Of a DNA stretch of 64,000 nt, positions 22,746 through 33,946 are shown piece by piece. Under the pieces are notes generated by a model. It saw only the letters and a program-made list of their open reading frames with translations, was not told the origin of the DNA and did no database searches. Location: positions 17,313,035-17,377,034 of the forward strand of contig NC_045149.1 in assembly GCF_008831285.2 (NCBI RefSeq). Reading direction: 5' to 3'. The DNA comes from Nymphaea colorata. Taxonomy: Eukaryota > Streptophyta > Magnoliopsida > Nymphaeales > Nymphaeaceae. A program made the translations under genes and the position numbers. Every line of letters starts with the position of its first letter. Position 1 is the first letter of the stretch.

Positions 22746-25692
22746 AGGCAGAATCATTGGATATAAACAATATATTTGAACGCCGAATCTTTTTTTCAGA
22801 ATTTTTGCATAGGTCAAATTCAAATTAAAAATTTTCAAAACTGTAAGTATAATTTCTGTATGTTTGATATTTATGATAGCTAGCAATGCATATTATATGC
22901 ATCTTCTTGGACCCATTTATTGAGTGGCTTCCCTATTCATTGCCATAAGGGCCACACAATTTTGTGAGTCATAATTCAAAGCAACTTGACTTGGGATAAG
23001 ACAACATTAGCATGCATCCATCACATTAAATACCCTCACATGGCTTCAGCCTTCTAGCTGGCTGGGAAATTGCTTGAATTTGTCCAAGTACAGATTTTTT
23101 TGTTATTTTCCCATTTTTTGAGCATTTTTTTTATAATTTTTAAAATTTGTTGGCAATGAAAGAGGAGGACCTTTTCTAGCAGTCTTCAACTCATAGTCAC
23201 AAAAACCTATGCTTTCTAAAAATGGCCTGATAAGTAAAAAAAAATGGAAACAAAAAAAAAACGTCTTTCCCTAATTTTTTGAAAAAAAAATCCAAAATGA
23301 TTTTTGTTTGTTTTCTAATTTTTATTATTTTACAATATTTTTGTTTTAAAGTCTAAAACGTAAGTTAAAATATTTATCTTCATGTCTATCACTACCAAAA
23401 CGTCAATTTTTAGGCTTTTTATTTACTTTATTTTTCTAATTCTTAGGATTTTTGCTTGTTTAAAAAAAATTATCAAAACTTTCCTTAGATTTTCAGCTTT
23501 ATCGAAAAATCTTGCTGTTACGATATTTGTAATTATGCTTATGCTAATAAAATGTATGAAACGTTTTGGTTGTTTGTAGGATGTGAAGTCTTTTTGAATC
23601 TTTTTTAGTGGAAGGTTGAATTGGTTTTCTCAAATGGTTGCCATTCATTAGCAGCACCCTTGAGAAAGAGAGAGCCAATAAAATGAGAAATTATAGTAAA
23701 ATTTGGAGACAAGAAGTCCTTTAAATACAAAAACAAATCGCAAAAAAAAAAAAGGATAAAATATACAAGACAACCACACATTAAAAAAGAAATAAGAGAG
23801 GTAGTGAGAGAGTGGATAAATGAAAAGAGAAACGAGCAGGGACTGAGTCAAGGGGGCCCAGTAGGCCTCCCTCAATTTTTTTTTTAAATTTACATATAAA
23901 TTCTTTTAAAAAATATTTATTTTATTTAAAAATTTTAAAAATAATGTTCTAGTCAAAATTTTGAAACTATAATTTGACCTTTGTCTCAAAAATTTGTGTC
24001 TCCGTTCCGAAAAAAGAGAGGAAGAGAGTACAAAAAATTTAAAACTTAGAAGATGTCTTGACGCGACGAGCGCGCGTAGACCTGAAATAATGATCTGAAT
24101 GCATGAAAAATTTGTTCGCAGAAAGATCTCAAGTCTTTCTTGATGTGTTTTTTAATCGATGGGAGAAACGCGTGTTTGCCGCGCGCAAAATTTTTCATAA
24201 AAGAACCTTCAAGAGTTCAAAAAAATTTTCACCGACGGATGAAAATACAATCCTTTCCGGAACATGTCAACATGTTTGTCTTAAAAAAAATACATGTTTC
24301 ATGTTTGGCCGCGCTTTATTCTCTAATCGATCTTCTACAGTTTAGGTTGTGTTTTGATAACATTCTTAAAAAAATGTGGTTATGTGAAAATCCGGTTATC
24401 TTACCAACTTTTGAATCTCTTTTCCAAACGATAGATTGTTAACCTCTTGTTCACTCAGAAACAGTTTGCATCTTTGATAACAAAATCTATTGTTTTTTAC
24501 CTTTAAAACAGCTTTTGAACGCGTCACCTAAATCGGCCCTTAGCGTCGACCATTTGTTTAAATCAAATCGGTGGCAAATAGATTCTAAGCCTTCGGCTAA
24601 CATAAGAATGTGTGCATGTTGTATACCATTGATTTTAGTTTTTTTCAAATGATTGCATGGTTTTAATTTATGTATAAAATGAGATCCTTTACCTGAAAAT
24701 TCGTGGATCTCATTTTATCCTGAAAGAAATGTTGACCAGACCATTGTTCCTGGGAAACGTGAAAACGTTTATAGGATGGAGATTGGTGTTTGATATTTCG
24801 GGATCTACTTTTATAATCTTTAGCATGTTTCCCCAGATAGGTGATGCTTTTGTCCTCCATGATCTTTGTTCTTTTCTTTTTCATTCTTTTCGCCTTTTCT
24901 TTGGTCTCTGCTTTACTTTTATCTTCAGGAAACATTTAATCCAAGAAGTTGGAAACCACGACGTTTAATCTCTCTCATGTAAAATTTCCAAAGATCTGTT
25001 CTTCAGCTAACAGGAACGTCTCGAGCTAATTAAGGACATTCCAAACCATGAAAACAGTTAATGTTAGATACAGTCGGCCAGTAACATCTTTTGTGTGATC
25101 TTGAAGCCAATGGAATCATATGATCTTTATGCAATTACGTCCAAAGAGTAAAAAATTTCTGCCTGTTGGTCGAAATTGATTTTAATTTATAGATGTGATC
25201 ATGGTAGTTCAGAACCAAAAATGCATTCTGACTATACAGAATATATTGAACAGTGATGACAGCAATACAGTGATATACTGCAGCTTCAGTTACAGAGCGG
25301 TCATCGGTCTTAACATAATGTGTGATCCTTCTAACTTTTGAACAAAGAACAAGAAATCCCACTCTAAAAAAATGTGTCTGATGCATGAAGAAAAGAATAA
25401 GAGACAGGCAAGCCAGTTCAAAAGTAACGGCAAGGCCTTTCGGAGCTAAAAGAGCTAGAGAGAATTGCTTAGACTGCAATCATCCTGGACTGAAGGATAA
25501 CGAGGGAAAAAAGGAAAAAACAACTAGAAAAGCCATCCTTCACATTCTCATTTACAGCACATACTAAACCAATTCATGTGATCAAAGAATCTCTTTACAC
25601 AAACAGAAGGCCAGAGCAGAGCCTTTAAGACACTTCTCCATCTTGTTACTTGGATAAGGCAATTTTTGCAGTACTACAGTGCTACCTCCGAG

Positions 25693-26313
25693 ATGGCAGG
25701 TGGAGCAGCAAATAGCAGAGTCATGTCGCCGGGTTCAAGGCATCACCGGCGGCGAGTTTTGAGATGCATTGCAGTCACTGCCTTATCTATAATAGTCTTA
25801 ATTGGCTTAGCAGTGTTGATCATCTGGCTTGTTGTTCAGCCTTCTAATGTGGCATACACCCTTGAGAATGCGAAAGTTTCAAATTTCAATTTGTCAAGCC
25901 AGAAGCTGAATGCCACATTTGCCTTGGACATGAAAGTCAGGAATCCAAACAAGAGGATCGAAATCGCCTACGAGTCGATCGATGTAACAGTGTGGTATGA
26001 TGACCAGACGATTGCTCTAGGCAGCATTTCCGGGTTCGTCCAGCCACGGCGAAACACGACGAAACTGGATGCAGTAGCTGTAGCTGATGCAACGCCACTT
26101 CAGACCAAGGCATGGAACGACATGAAGCAACAGAACAGCTCAAAGCATGAGATCGACGATGTGGAGGTGAGGCTGATGTCTGAACTTCGTTTCAAAGTCG
26201 GGCTGTGGAAATCAAAGAAGTATAGATTGAAAGTGTCTTGTTGGATCAAAGCACTACCATTAGGCTCTTCGTCAAGGGACATTGACAGCATTGACTGTGA
26301 TGCTGAGATCTAA
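25693..26313 (+). CDS. NDR1/HIN1-like (LEA_2 domain) membrane protein
   Basis: A single exon encodes 206 residues. ATG at 25693 (MAGGAANSRVMSPGSRHH) is the first in-frame ATG; upstream in-frame sequence opens only from a TTG. A basic stretch (HHRRRVLR) is followed by one hydrophobic segment at about residues 25-48 (CIAVTALSIIVLIGLAVLII), giving a short cytosolic tail and a large outer domain. The outer domain shows LEA_2/NHL hallmarks: an NxT/NxS-rich strand region, the VRNPNKR motif, YESIDVTVWYDDQTIALGSI, and a C-terminal WKSKKYRLKVSC block. Relatives such as NDR1, NHL10 and NHL26 are plasma-membrane proteins linked to defence, senescence or sugar export (family knowledge). The specific role here is unknown. 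The 3'UTR probably ends near 26.46 kb. Confidence 0.9.
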   Translation: MAGGAANSRVMSPGSRHHRRRVLRCIAVTALSIIVLIGLAVLIIWLVVQPSNVAYTLENAKVSNFNLSSQKLNATFALDMKVRNPNKRIEIAYESIDVTVWYDDQTIALGSISGFVQPRRNTTKLDAVAVADATPLQTKAWNDMKQQNSSKHEIDDVEVRLMSELRFKVGLWKSKKYRLKVSCWIKALPLGSSSRDIDSIDCDAEI

Positions 26314-27091
26314 TGTTACTGAATAATGGTTATGGAGTATTGGATCTGGGTTTTCTCAATTATTAGGATCATGATCGAGAGTGGTTCTTGTAAACTGGAA
26401 GACTGTTTTCTTTCCTTGTGCCATTGTCATTTCTTATTCTTCTTGTGCAATTGAATGATATTTGATTTCTTGGTTCTTTATTCTACACTAGTCATGCATA
26501 GGGTTTAATGCATTTTCTTTTCTTCTTGTATTCTTCATGATGTATGTACGTCTAGCCACGACGCGTATGTTTCAATGAGAAAAGAATGTCTTGTAGTTTT
26601 CTCATGTCCTGCGGTAACAGATTGGTGAGAAGCATGTATCATACTTTCTACACACTTAGTTATATGCTTGATTCAAATTTTTTAGTATTCATAGCTGAAG
26701 AAGGCCCTACACTGGCAGCAGTAATTAGTTTTTCTGGGCAGTTGAACCCTTTGTTTGTTCTTAGAAGGCAAGAATCATCACCCCCACAGAATGGTATTTA
26801 CATTCTTCACAAACTTTTTGGGGCCGTGTTCATGTTTTGTACAAAATTTCAGGAAATAAATTGTTTTCTTTGTTTTCTAGTATCATGTAGGATTTTTAAC
26901 GGCTGTAAAAGAATAGCATGCAGTAAACTAATGCTTGACCTTTATTGAAGAAAAACTCAATCAGGTAGACACCAATTCAAAAAACACCCACCTTGAATTC
27001 GGAAAACACGTTATTCCCTACAAACAGTAAAGGCTTATTCTATAGGTATGTTCGTTGGATAATGCTCCACCTGTAATTTCTCAGAACTACT

Positions 27092-27092
27092 C

Positions 27093-27118
<26 letters not shown>
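27092..27118. repeat. (CT)n microsatellite
   Basis: Uninterrupted CT dinucleotide run of about 27 bp, 0.8 kb downstream of the NHL-like gene. Confidence 0.9.
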
Positions 27119-27124
<6 letters not shown>

Positions 27125-27659
27125 TTTTTAACTTTTGAGATCTCATGGCCCTACAAGGTTCTGTTTAGTAGGTCATAATTTGTTGCCAGATTGCAAGCTG
27201 GCGCACCGCCGATGGACCTACTGTTCTACCCAATCTGAAACTCTAGATTGACTTGCAAAATATCCCCTTCAGTTGATCGATGACAAGTGACAACACGAAT
27301 GACTTCTAGTCATTATCTGTTAGTGCCAATCAGCTTTACACGTTTAAAGCCCTCAGTAGACAAGTTTCGTATCAGAACATGGCCCCTTCTTGCTTTCCAA
27401 TTTTTGTCGTTCGCTATGATTGGAAAATAGAGCATCTCTTCTGGTGGTTGTTGGAACTTGCTGAAAGAAATTCATGGCACGTTGTTCACTGCCCACTGTA
27501 AAAAAGAATGAACGTGTTTAATACTTTCTATCTGAGGTGGTATATTCTATGATGCTGGAAATCGTGAAAGTTGAAAAGCGGCTGGTGGCGCTGGCATATA
27601 CTCGAGAAGATCCTCTTCTAAGACCACCTTTTTCTACAAGGAAAAACAGCTATTCAACG

Positions 27660-27960
27660 TTCATAGCGCTCTATAAATCACTATCAATGAGATGCACCGA
27701 GGCTTCTGGGACACCGACCCCGAGCCCACTGTGGCGCCGGAAAAATGCAGGACCATGCGACCACATACCGCTCCTCCGGCAATGCCGGGTTCAAGCATGG
27801 CCTGCGTTACTAAGCTGGCGGCTCCATGCAGTTCTACGCGATATCTGCCGTTGTCTTTACTTGATAATGTCCAATGGACCGATTGGTCGGTCCAGAGACA
27901 AGCCCAAATCCGGCGGCGGAATGAGCTGCAGAGCTGCTTTAGCATGAGCTTATGAGAATG
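27660..27960. other. Unassigned GC-richer segment with overlapping open frames
   Basis: About 300 bases are clearly richer in G and C than the flanks, with open frames on both strands: plus 27692-27955 (starting MHRGFWDTDPEPT), plus 27537-27947, and minus 27661-27969. None resembles a family I recognise, and no splice signals tie them to other exons. It could be a decayed gene fragment, an organelle- or TE-derived insert, or an RNA exon. It contains a perfect 8-bp stem/4-nt loop at 27875-27894. Confidence 0.35.
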
Positions 27961-28673
27961 GCGGTTCATCCCCTAGGGCAACTAGGAACCTTTGGCATTT
28001 TTTGTGTTGTTGGTGTCGTTACAGTCTCTTGCGTCTGCTGTCCTGTTAACAGCTTAAGCTTCTCTCTTCAGTTTTGGGGGACAACAGTTCCGGTCAGTAA
28101 GCAAGTAGAGAAGATGACAGTAGTGATACTGGCTTTTTCTTTGCAATGCTCAGGTCCTTTTCCAACTAGTGAGAGTTTTTCTAGTCCTTTTTTTCCCTCC
28201 TTTTTGGTTTATCTCCTTGCAATCATCTCTTTCTTACTGTAAGGCTATGGTACTTCATTATCAAATGGGATATGAGAATGTCATCTTTATTGTCTGCTCG
28301 TTAATTGAATAATATTGAGAGTTGGATTACTGATTGGATTTGTTTATGGGCCTCTACCTTTTGGTTTTTGAGAATGAAGTTCTGGACATTAGATGTATGA
28401 TGTTAGCTCCATGTTTCTTGGGGCTCTATGACAGTTTATGGCAGCATTATTGATTGGTGAGTATGGGGTTTCTCTTGAAAGAACCCACCAAGCAAGTAGG
28501 GTAGCTACATCTTGAAGTATACCTGTTGGATGCTAAACAGAGATGCTGAAATTCATGGAAATGGCGCAACCATGTAACTGATCAGGGTATTCCAACCTGG
28601 GTCCATTTCACACCTTTCCGCAGGGAGCACAATTGATCAGAATATACGCAACTGACAAAATCCTTGAATCCCT

Positions 28674-28675
<2 letters not shown>

Positions 28676-28743
<68 letters not shown>
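28676..28743. repeat. (TA)n microsatellite, 68 bp
   Basis: Pure TA repeat. The 60-77-residue IYIYIY open frames on both strands here are artefacts of it. Confidence 0.95.
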
Positions 28744-28744
<1 letters not shown>

Positions 28745-28960
28745 GGTGCTTCAAAGATGCATGTCTGTTAGACTCCACCAGACTTTCCAAGAAAGCATTT
28801 CAATCTTTTGTTATGTCTAACAAGCAAAATGCTATCATCAGCAAATTACTAAAGAATTTAGTTTAAGCAGTCTAATTGCTAATATCTGTTAATACGTGAT
28901 AACCATTTCAAGGATTTATGAATGATTAATTTGACAAATTTTGTGTAAGCAAATGAGAGC

Positions 28961-29080
28961 GACCCTTTTAAGCACATACCATGATTAAAATCAAACTTTG
29001 AGCAATCCTTTTAAGCACATACAATGATTAAAATCGAACTTTGAGCAATCCTTTTAAGCACATACAATGATTTCAACCAA
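28961..29080. repeat. 43-bp tandem repeat, about 2.7 copies
   Basis: The word ccttttaagcacatac starts at 28964, 29007 and 29050, an exact 43-bp spacing. The unit continues aatgattaaaatcgaacttt and gagcaat, with the last copy truncated. Confidence 0.85.
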
Positions 29081-29377
29081 ACAAAATATCCTTGCAACGA
29101 GTCTTAAGCAACGAGTTCCTCACACACAAATTCATATAGAGAACTAAGGTCAGCCGGCCATACCAAACTAACATTGCAGGATTAGCCTTGGCCCCTGCCG
29201 GCCGGATGCTCACACCTAGTCTCGTGTCATTGACAAAGGGAAAAATTGCAATTGGTATGCAATACAGCAACAATGTAGCAGATCGAGGGTTATAACGTCT
29301 ACAGCCATAGATGGGCACAGTTTCCGCCTCATGATTCTCAACCTGATTGGATGGTACATACAACGCCCATCAACCTG

Positions 29378-29382
<5 letters not shown>

Positions 29383-29452
<70 letters not shown>
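29383..29452. repeat. Compound (TA)n(GA)n microsatellite
   Basis: A TA run to 29421 passes directly into a GA run to 29452, just downstream of the CKS gene. Confidence 0.95.
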
Positions 29453-29454
<2 letters not shown>

Positions 29455-29723
29455 CATAGCAACATTAAAGAAGCCCAAACTTCATAATTGAGATGAAGCC
29501 AATCTCAAGACACAAACATGTAGTGAAAGTACAAAAGCAGAATAATTGTTTCTATGTGTAACCACCAAAACGGAAACAAGCGGCATGGTTCCAATGCCTT
29601 CTGTATTCCATCTGTCCAACTAACATTGACGTTTCACAAACCCTACTACGGTTCTCGTCTCCAGGCAGAAACATTGGGAAGACGCAGCAAGAGCAGATCC
29701 TGCTGAGAAAACAGAAAGGGTCA

Positions 29724-30146
29724 TTATTTGGCAGCTGCCTGAACTGGTTGCTGGTTTTCCTGTTGATAATTCAGAGGTCTCCTGAAGAGCATGATGTGTG
29801 GTTCAGGGCGATGTATTGCGTAATGCACCCACCCACGAGACTGCTGTACTCCAATTGCCCTCCATTCATTCTACAACAACATCACATTCAGCAAAAAAAA
29901 AAAAAAAAAACATACAAGTATGGTTTCTTGCTAATAAAAGACAAACCTACCTCTGAGAGAAGTCTGTTCTTCGGAAGCAATTTGGCAACTTCAGGAGGAA
30001 GGACAACGTGCCTGCAAAAAATCAACCTGGTTTCTAACACAAACAAAGATGAACGATTTAAACTGAGAAAAACCAAAAGAAAATAAGACAGACCTGTATT
30101 CGTAGGTATCATCAAAATATTTCTCAGAATACTGAATCTGGCCCAT
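29724..30146 (-). CDS. CKS1: Cyclin-dependent kinase regulatory subunit CKS
   Basis: Exons in transcript order: 30094-30146, 29951-30011 and 29724-29870. They total 261 nt, 86 residues, the usual size of plant CKS. The protein starts [18 protein letters not shown] and continues [20 protein letters not shown], then [17 protein letters not shown]. The CKS signature [14 protein letters not shown] is complete, followed by a short Gln/Ala-rich tail. CKS proteins bind CDKs and phosphorylated threonines to guide multisite phosphorylation in the cell cycle, in nucleus and cytoplasm. All anion-pocket and hinge (HxPEPH) residues I can check are present, so it should be functional. Plants often have two tandem CKS copies (CKS1/CKS2); only one is in this window, so the symbol is the family name and not a strict ortholog call. 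Confidence 0.96.
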
Positions 30147-30165
30147 CCTGTTCTTTGTTGTTTAC

Positions 30166-32168
30166 CTGCCAAAGGTAGCCCACGAAGATACTGCAACTTG
30201 TTCTTTGTGGAACAAAAACTAATCGAAAATTGGATAGTGAAAAGCAAAGAATATATTGTCCCACAAAGCACAAAGGGCCACAGAATTTTTAAGGACTATT
30301 CAGTCATGCAATTTCACAGCATTTTGTCTGGCAAGCAGTCCAAATCACCAATCTATCCGGAAGTTAAGAAAGAAAACATTAAAAGCTTCCTTGCTAATGA
30401 AGCTCCAAAGATAGTTATGCAGAACTCAGAGACCATAGCTCCATCTTCCATATCTTGCAGAACCAGAAGCAGAGAAGACATGCAAAAGACATAAAAACAA
30501 TGGTAATTCTTCTAAAAAAATGTTAAAAGAGCTAAGACTTCCATTAATAGTTCAAGCACGTATTCATGAGATTCAGAGAGAACTCAAGCTTTATCAAGTT
30601 CATTCACATCTATAAATCAACGACTCCAGACAGATGTTCAAATATGGAGGCTGGCAGGCTGCCTCTGTCAATATCCCCAAAAGGAAAACATAATTCAGCC
30701 TGTTCACTATGAAAATCTAAAATATAACTTCTTCCTCACAAACATAAAGCAGTCCTGTAACTTTCCTAAATTGCTAAAAGAATTCCAAGAATTTTTAAAC
30801 ATTCATGGGCTACAATCTTCTTTCTTTAGGATGCATGCTAAAAAATAATTTCAATTTAATGCCTTTTTTACCTTTATCATCCTATCGTGTATTATAAGGA
30901 GCCCTATATGTGCACGGCTAATCACATTTTAGAAACCTAGATTTTGCAAAATTCTAGGTGCCTACAACGTACCATACAACCATTCAGTGTCTCCATATTG
31001 CACCGAACGGAAGTTTCCCCTAAAAGTGGATGCCACTGTCTTCCAAGTGTCAACAAGATCAGGGGGCTGCAACTTCACATTAGTGGGGATCCAAAGCGCA
31101 TCCAAGTTTCAAATCGAATATCTTTCAACACCAAAGCCATCAGGCTTCTTGCAACCCATTTAAAATTTTTTACAAGTATTCACAAAAATATGTGCGCCCA
31201 TAGAACACATGCATGAAACATGTACATGCGCATGACTGGCGCACAATTGAAATCAAACTTGTTTTGGTCCAAGCACCTAAAGGAATAAAAACTGCATGAA
31301 ACATTGAAAAAACCAAGCACCAGACGGTTCAGAAATCACAGGAAGCATAATTCTTAGAGTAGCGTAAAAAACTTTAGCAAATTTTCAAGGAAAAATAAAG
31401 AGAAATTTCCTGCGAATTACAATTTTATAGACAAGAAAACGACACGTGCACTCATCGCAAAAAAAGTTCAACAGGTTACAGAAGTTTATCATGTCCCCAG
31501 CTTATAACCTCGTTGCTTTCAGAGGTGTCGATTTCACCAAATCTAGCAAGAACAAGGATTCCTGCCAAGAAGGAACAAGAAATTTTATCCGCCGTGGAAA
31601 AATGTCAGTGCCCCGCTCATTGGATGCATACAAATTTATAAGAGGATGGAACTCCGACCATCCCGAGAATATTCAACCAACAAGATGACATAGCGAGGAA
31701 CCCGTTGTTAAGTGAAAACCTCAAAGACCAGACAAAATTGATATAACGTTCCCAGGTAAAAAAGAAACCCGGATCACAGTGGTACAAATACGGCATTCTT
31801 CTCCCGTATTGCCTCAGAAACAACAATTGCAATGTAAAGAATTCACAGAAAGAAATAAACATCAACAAAAACAAGCCACACCCAAAAAAAAAAAAAAGAA
31901 AGGGCAAATTGAAAACCCATAATCCATTTCCAGACTTTCATTCGGCTAAACCAGCATATCCAGAGGTCGTACCCTTCAAGATATAAATCAAGAAATCGCA
32001 TTAAAAAAAGGGAAACGAAATTTCAAGAACGCGGATCAGGAACCCACATGATCGAAATCCGCATCTCGTTAGATGCAGAAACCACGCCAAAGAAGAAATG
32101 AAATGCGGGAAACAAATCAAAGAGAAACCAGCACCCTAATCATAATAACATACAGAATCAACAATACC
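30166..32168 (-). other. Probable 5'UTR intron of CKS
   Basis: On the minus strand an acceptor (tttggcag|gtaaac) sits 19 nt upstream of the CKS ATG. A good donor (gtttgag|gtattg) lies near 32168, followed upstream by a leader-like segment to about 32.27 kb. The roughly 2-kb interval has no gene-like frame. This would give CKS a long leader intron, a common enhancer of expression in plants. The call rests on splice-site appearance only. Confidence 0.5.
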
Positions 32169-32310
32169 TCAAACGACAGAAGGGAATTGAAGGGGACAGA
32201 CGGAGAGTGATTGGAAACCGGAACCCTAGAGCAACGAGACGGCGCAAAAGAAAAAGAGAACGTCCTTTCGGCTTGGCTTGCTTTTCCGACTTTGATAGGG
32301 AAAAGGGGGG
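32169..32310 (-). promoter_or_regulatory. Probable leader exon and core promoter of CKS
   Basis: On the minus strand this region reads from a pyrimidine-rich stretch into a leader exon ending at the donor near 32168. At 32241-32249 the minus strand has tttgcgcc, close to the plant E2F consensus TTTSSCGC, which would fit a cell-cycle gene. Only the position and word match support this. Confidence 0.35.
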
Positions 32311-33946
32311 TTGCATCCTTTAATAAAGGGCAATGATCCTTTTGCCCTTCTCAAATGCGGAAACTACAGAAACTAGTTACTTCGAACATTAGGGATATCT
32401 ACTAAAGTCGTGGGCGAATTTGAGACGAAGCATTTTCAAAATTTGAACAAGAAGCGCGCGTCCGGGACCGTCCCGTTGAAGCTTCAACCGGTCGCGGATG
32501 CATGCGGTGCTCTCAGATCCTACCATTTGACTCTTTACTGGAATCGAACACTTCACGCACCTTTTATATGCTACCATGCTACATCCCTTAAAGTTATATT
32601 TTTAAATCAATTTGAAGAAAAAAAAATGTGAATGTATATGAAAATGATTTGTCGCTATCTGCTCCAATCGAGCGAAGAAAGATCAGATTTCTCGCTCGAT
32701 TTCAAGTGGTGTGAAGCCATAGAACTTCATCAGGACATGTTAAGGATTGGCTTTTGGAGTTTGTCATTTGGTTAATTCTTATTAAATAACAAGCTAATGA
32801 GTCTCCTTGTTGTGGCAAAGATAACTTTTATATGATGTAAATGTTATTCAAGCTTTAAGAAACTCGAGTTTCCATTTAGCGACAAACTGTAAAGGTTATT
32901 CAAGCATTAAGAAACTCGAGTTTCCATTAGCAACGGATCTCCTTCGTTGGCTCACCATCTGGTTCCATCTTTCGTGCTAGTAGTTGTCAGTGTCAATGTT
33001 ATTGAGTTCTCTTGTTTGTATATGTAACCCAGAAACAAATCTTAGAAAAGGAAGTGAGTTCCCCGCCAAATATGTTTGGACCCATCCAAAGACCAGACTC
33101 GTATTTACCATGGACTCTGGATCAAATCCATTTTGGATAGGATCCACGACAATGTGTATATCTCTATCATTTTCTTGAATAAAAGGTGAAATACGTTCGG
33201 TTATAGCTTATATAAAACACATTTTATGGAACAAAACTACATTATTCTCATATGTGGATAGCCTTTTATCTATGCTGTTTGGATCCATCATGCTCGTTTG
33301 GATAAGGTTATTGGATTTTCAACGGTCGAGACTTGATTTAGTTGATCGGACGGAGACCGTAACTCTTACCTAACTTCAACTGCAATTGTCATTCGACAAA
33401 GGAAGGTGCAGTTGTTGCATGACAACGGACAAAGGAAGGTGTTTTTGAAAATCCAAGCTGCTCAAGTTTCGTTACAAAGGAGTTGGCTCTGCACAAGAGA
33501 TGTACGTTTGGCAGGGGAAGCGACAAGGTCGAGTCCTGTCTCCACCTTAACACGCAGCAAGCGTTTTATCCGTGCGGCCGTTATATGCACCGGGGTCTCT
33601 CTCTCTCTCTCTCATGTGTGCACACCATAAAGAAATTTCAAATTTCAAACGGAAAAAGAGCTGCAAAAATTCCTTTTCATATTTCTTAAGGAAACAACGA
33701 CATAATGAATTCTATACAGTTACATAAACCTCTAAGCTCAAATTTCCTGCTTTCTCTATAAATTGAACTACGTTCTATTTTCTGTACAAGAATAGGCCAA
33801 GCCAGACCAACTAGCGGATACAGAATTTTCCTGTACATCAACTGCAAAAAAAAGAAAAAAGGAAAAGAGATGCCCACGTCCACAAATCCCAAGCGCCTCC
33901 TATCAAATGACAAAAAGAATGCCTCCTCACATGGACAAAGTTCACA
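32311..33946. other. Intergenic spacer CKS to PHD/GNAT gene
   Basis: This head-to-tail spacer holds a 52-bp tandem repeat with a palindrome (separate entry), a short CT run at about 33597-33612 and a direct repeat of acaaaggaaggtg near 33.39-33.44 kb. No coding frame of known type is seen. The last 200 bases are probably the 3'UTR of the minus-strand gene. Confidence 0.6.
32845..32932. repeat. 52-bp tandem repeat carrying a 14-bp palindrome
   Basis: Two copies of ttattcaagc(t/a)ttaag are each followed by gaaactcgagtttc, a perfect 14-bp palindrome at 32859-32872 and 32911-32924, spaced 52 bp apart. Confidence 0.8.

Larger units (their letters stand above)
17870..25692. other. Gene-poor AT-rich intergenic region
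   Basis: The first 100-200 bases should be the 5'UTR and promoter of the minus-strand C2/coiled-coil gene. The remaining 7.5 kb is AT-rich with many A/T runs. It contains foldback repeats (listed separately) and a tract at 21.15-21.47 kb built from repeated GAATCC/GGATTC-like words on both strands. The longest open frames, for example 18305-18661 minus and 24140-24442 plus, have no recognisable domain and biased, low-complexity composition. No intact transposon gene is seen. Confidence 0.6.
26314..29723. other. Intergenic region between the NHL-like gene and CKS
   Basis: It holds the 3'UTR of the NHL-like gene at its left and the CKS 3'UTR at its right (roughly 29.5-29.72 kb). In between are CT, TA and TA/GA microsatellites, a 43-bp tandem repeat and a GC-richer patch at 27.66-27.96 kb. 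No supported protein-coding gene is seen. Confidence 0.6.

Noticed and set aside
25666-25692. Upstream start for the NHL-like gene
   Set aside because: The codon at 25666 is TTG, not ATG; the first in-frame ATG is at 25693.
17870-25692. Possible retrotransposon in the gene desert
   Set aside because: No long terminal repeats, primer-binding site or reverse-transcriptase motifs could be found by eye.
28608-28866. Open frames encoding IYIYIY on both strands
   Set aside because: They are translations of the (TA)n microsatellite at 28676-28743.
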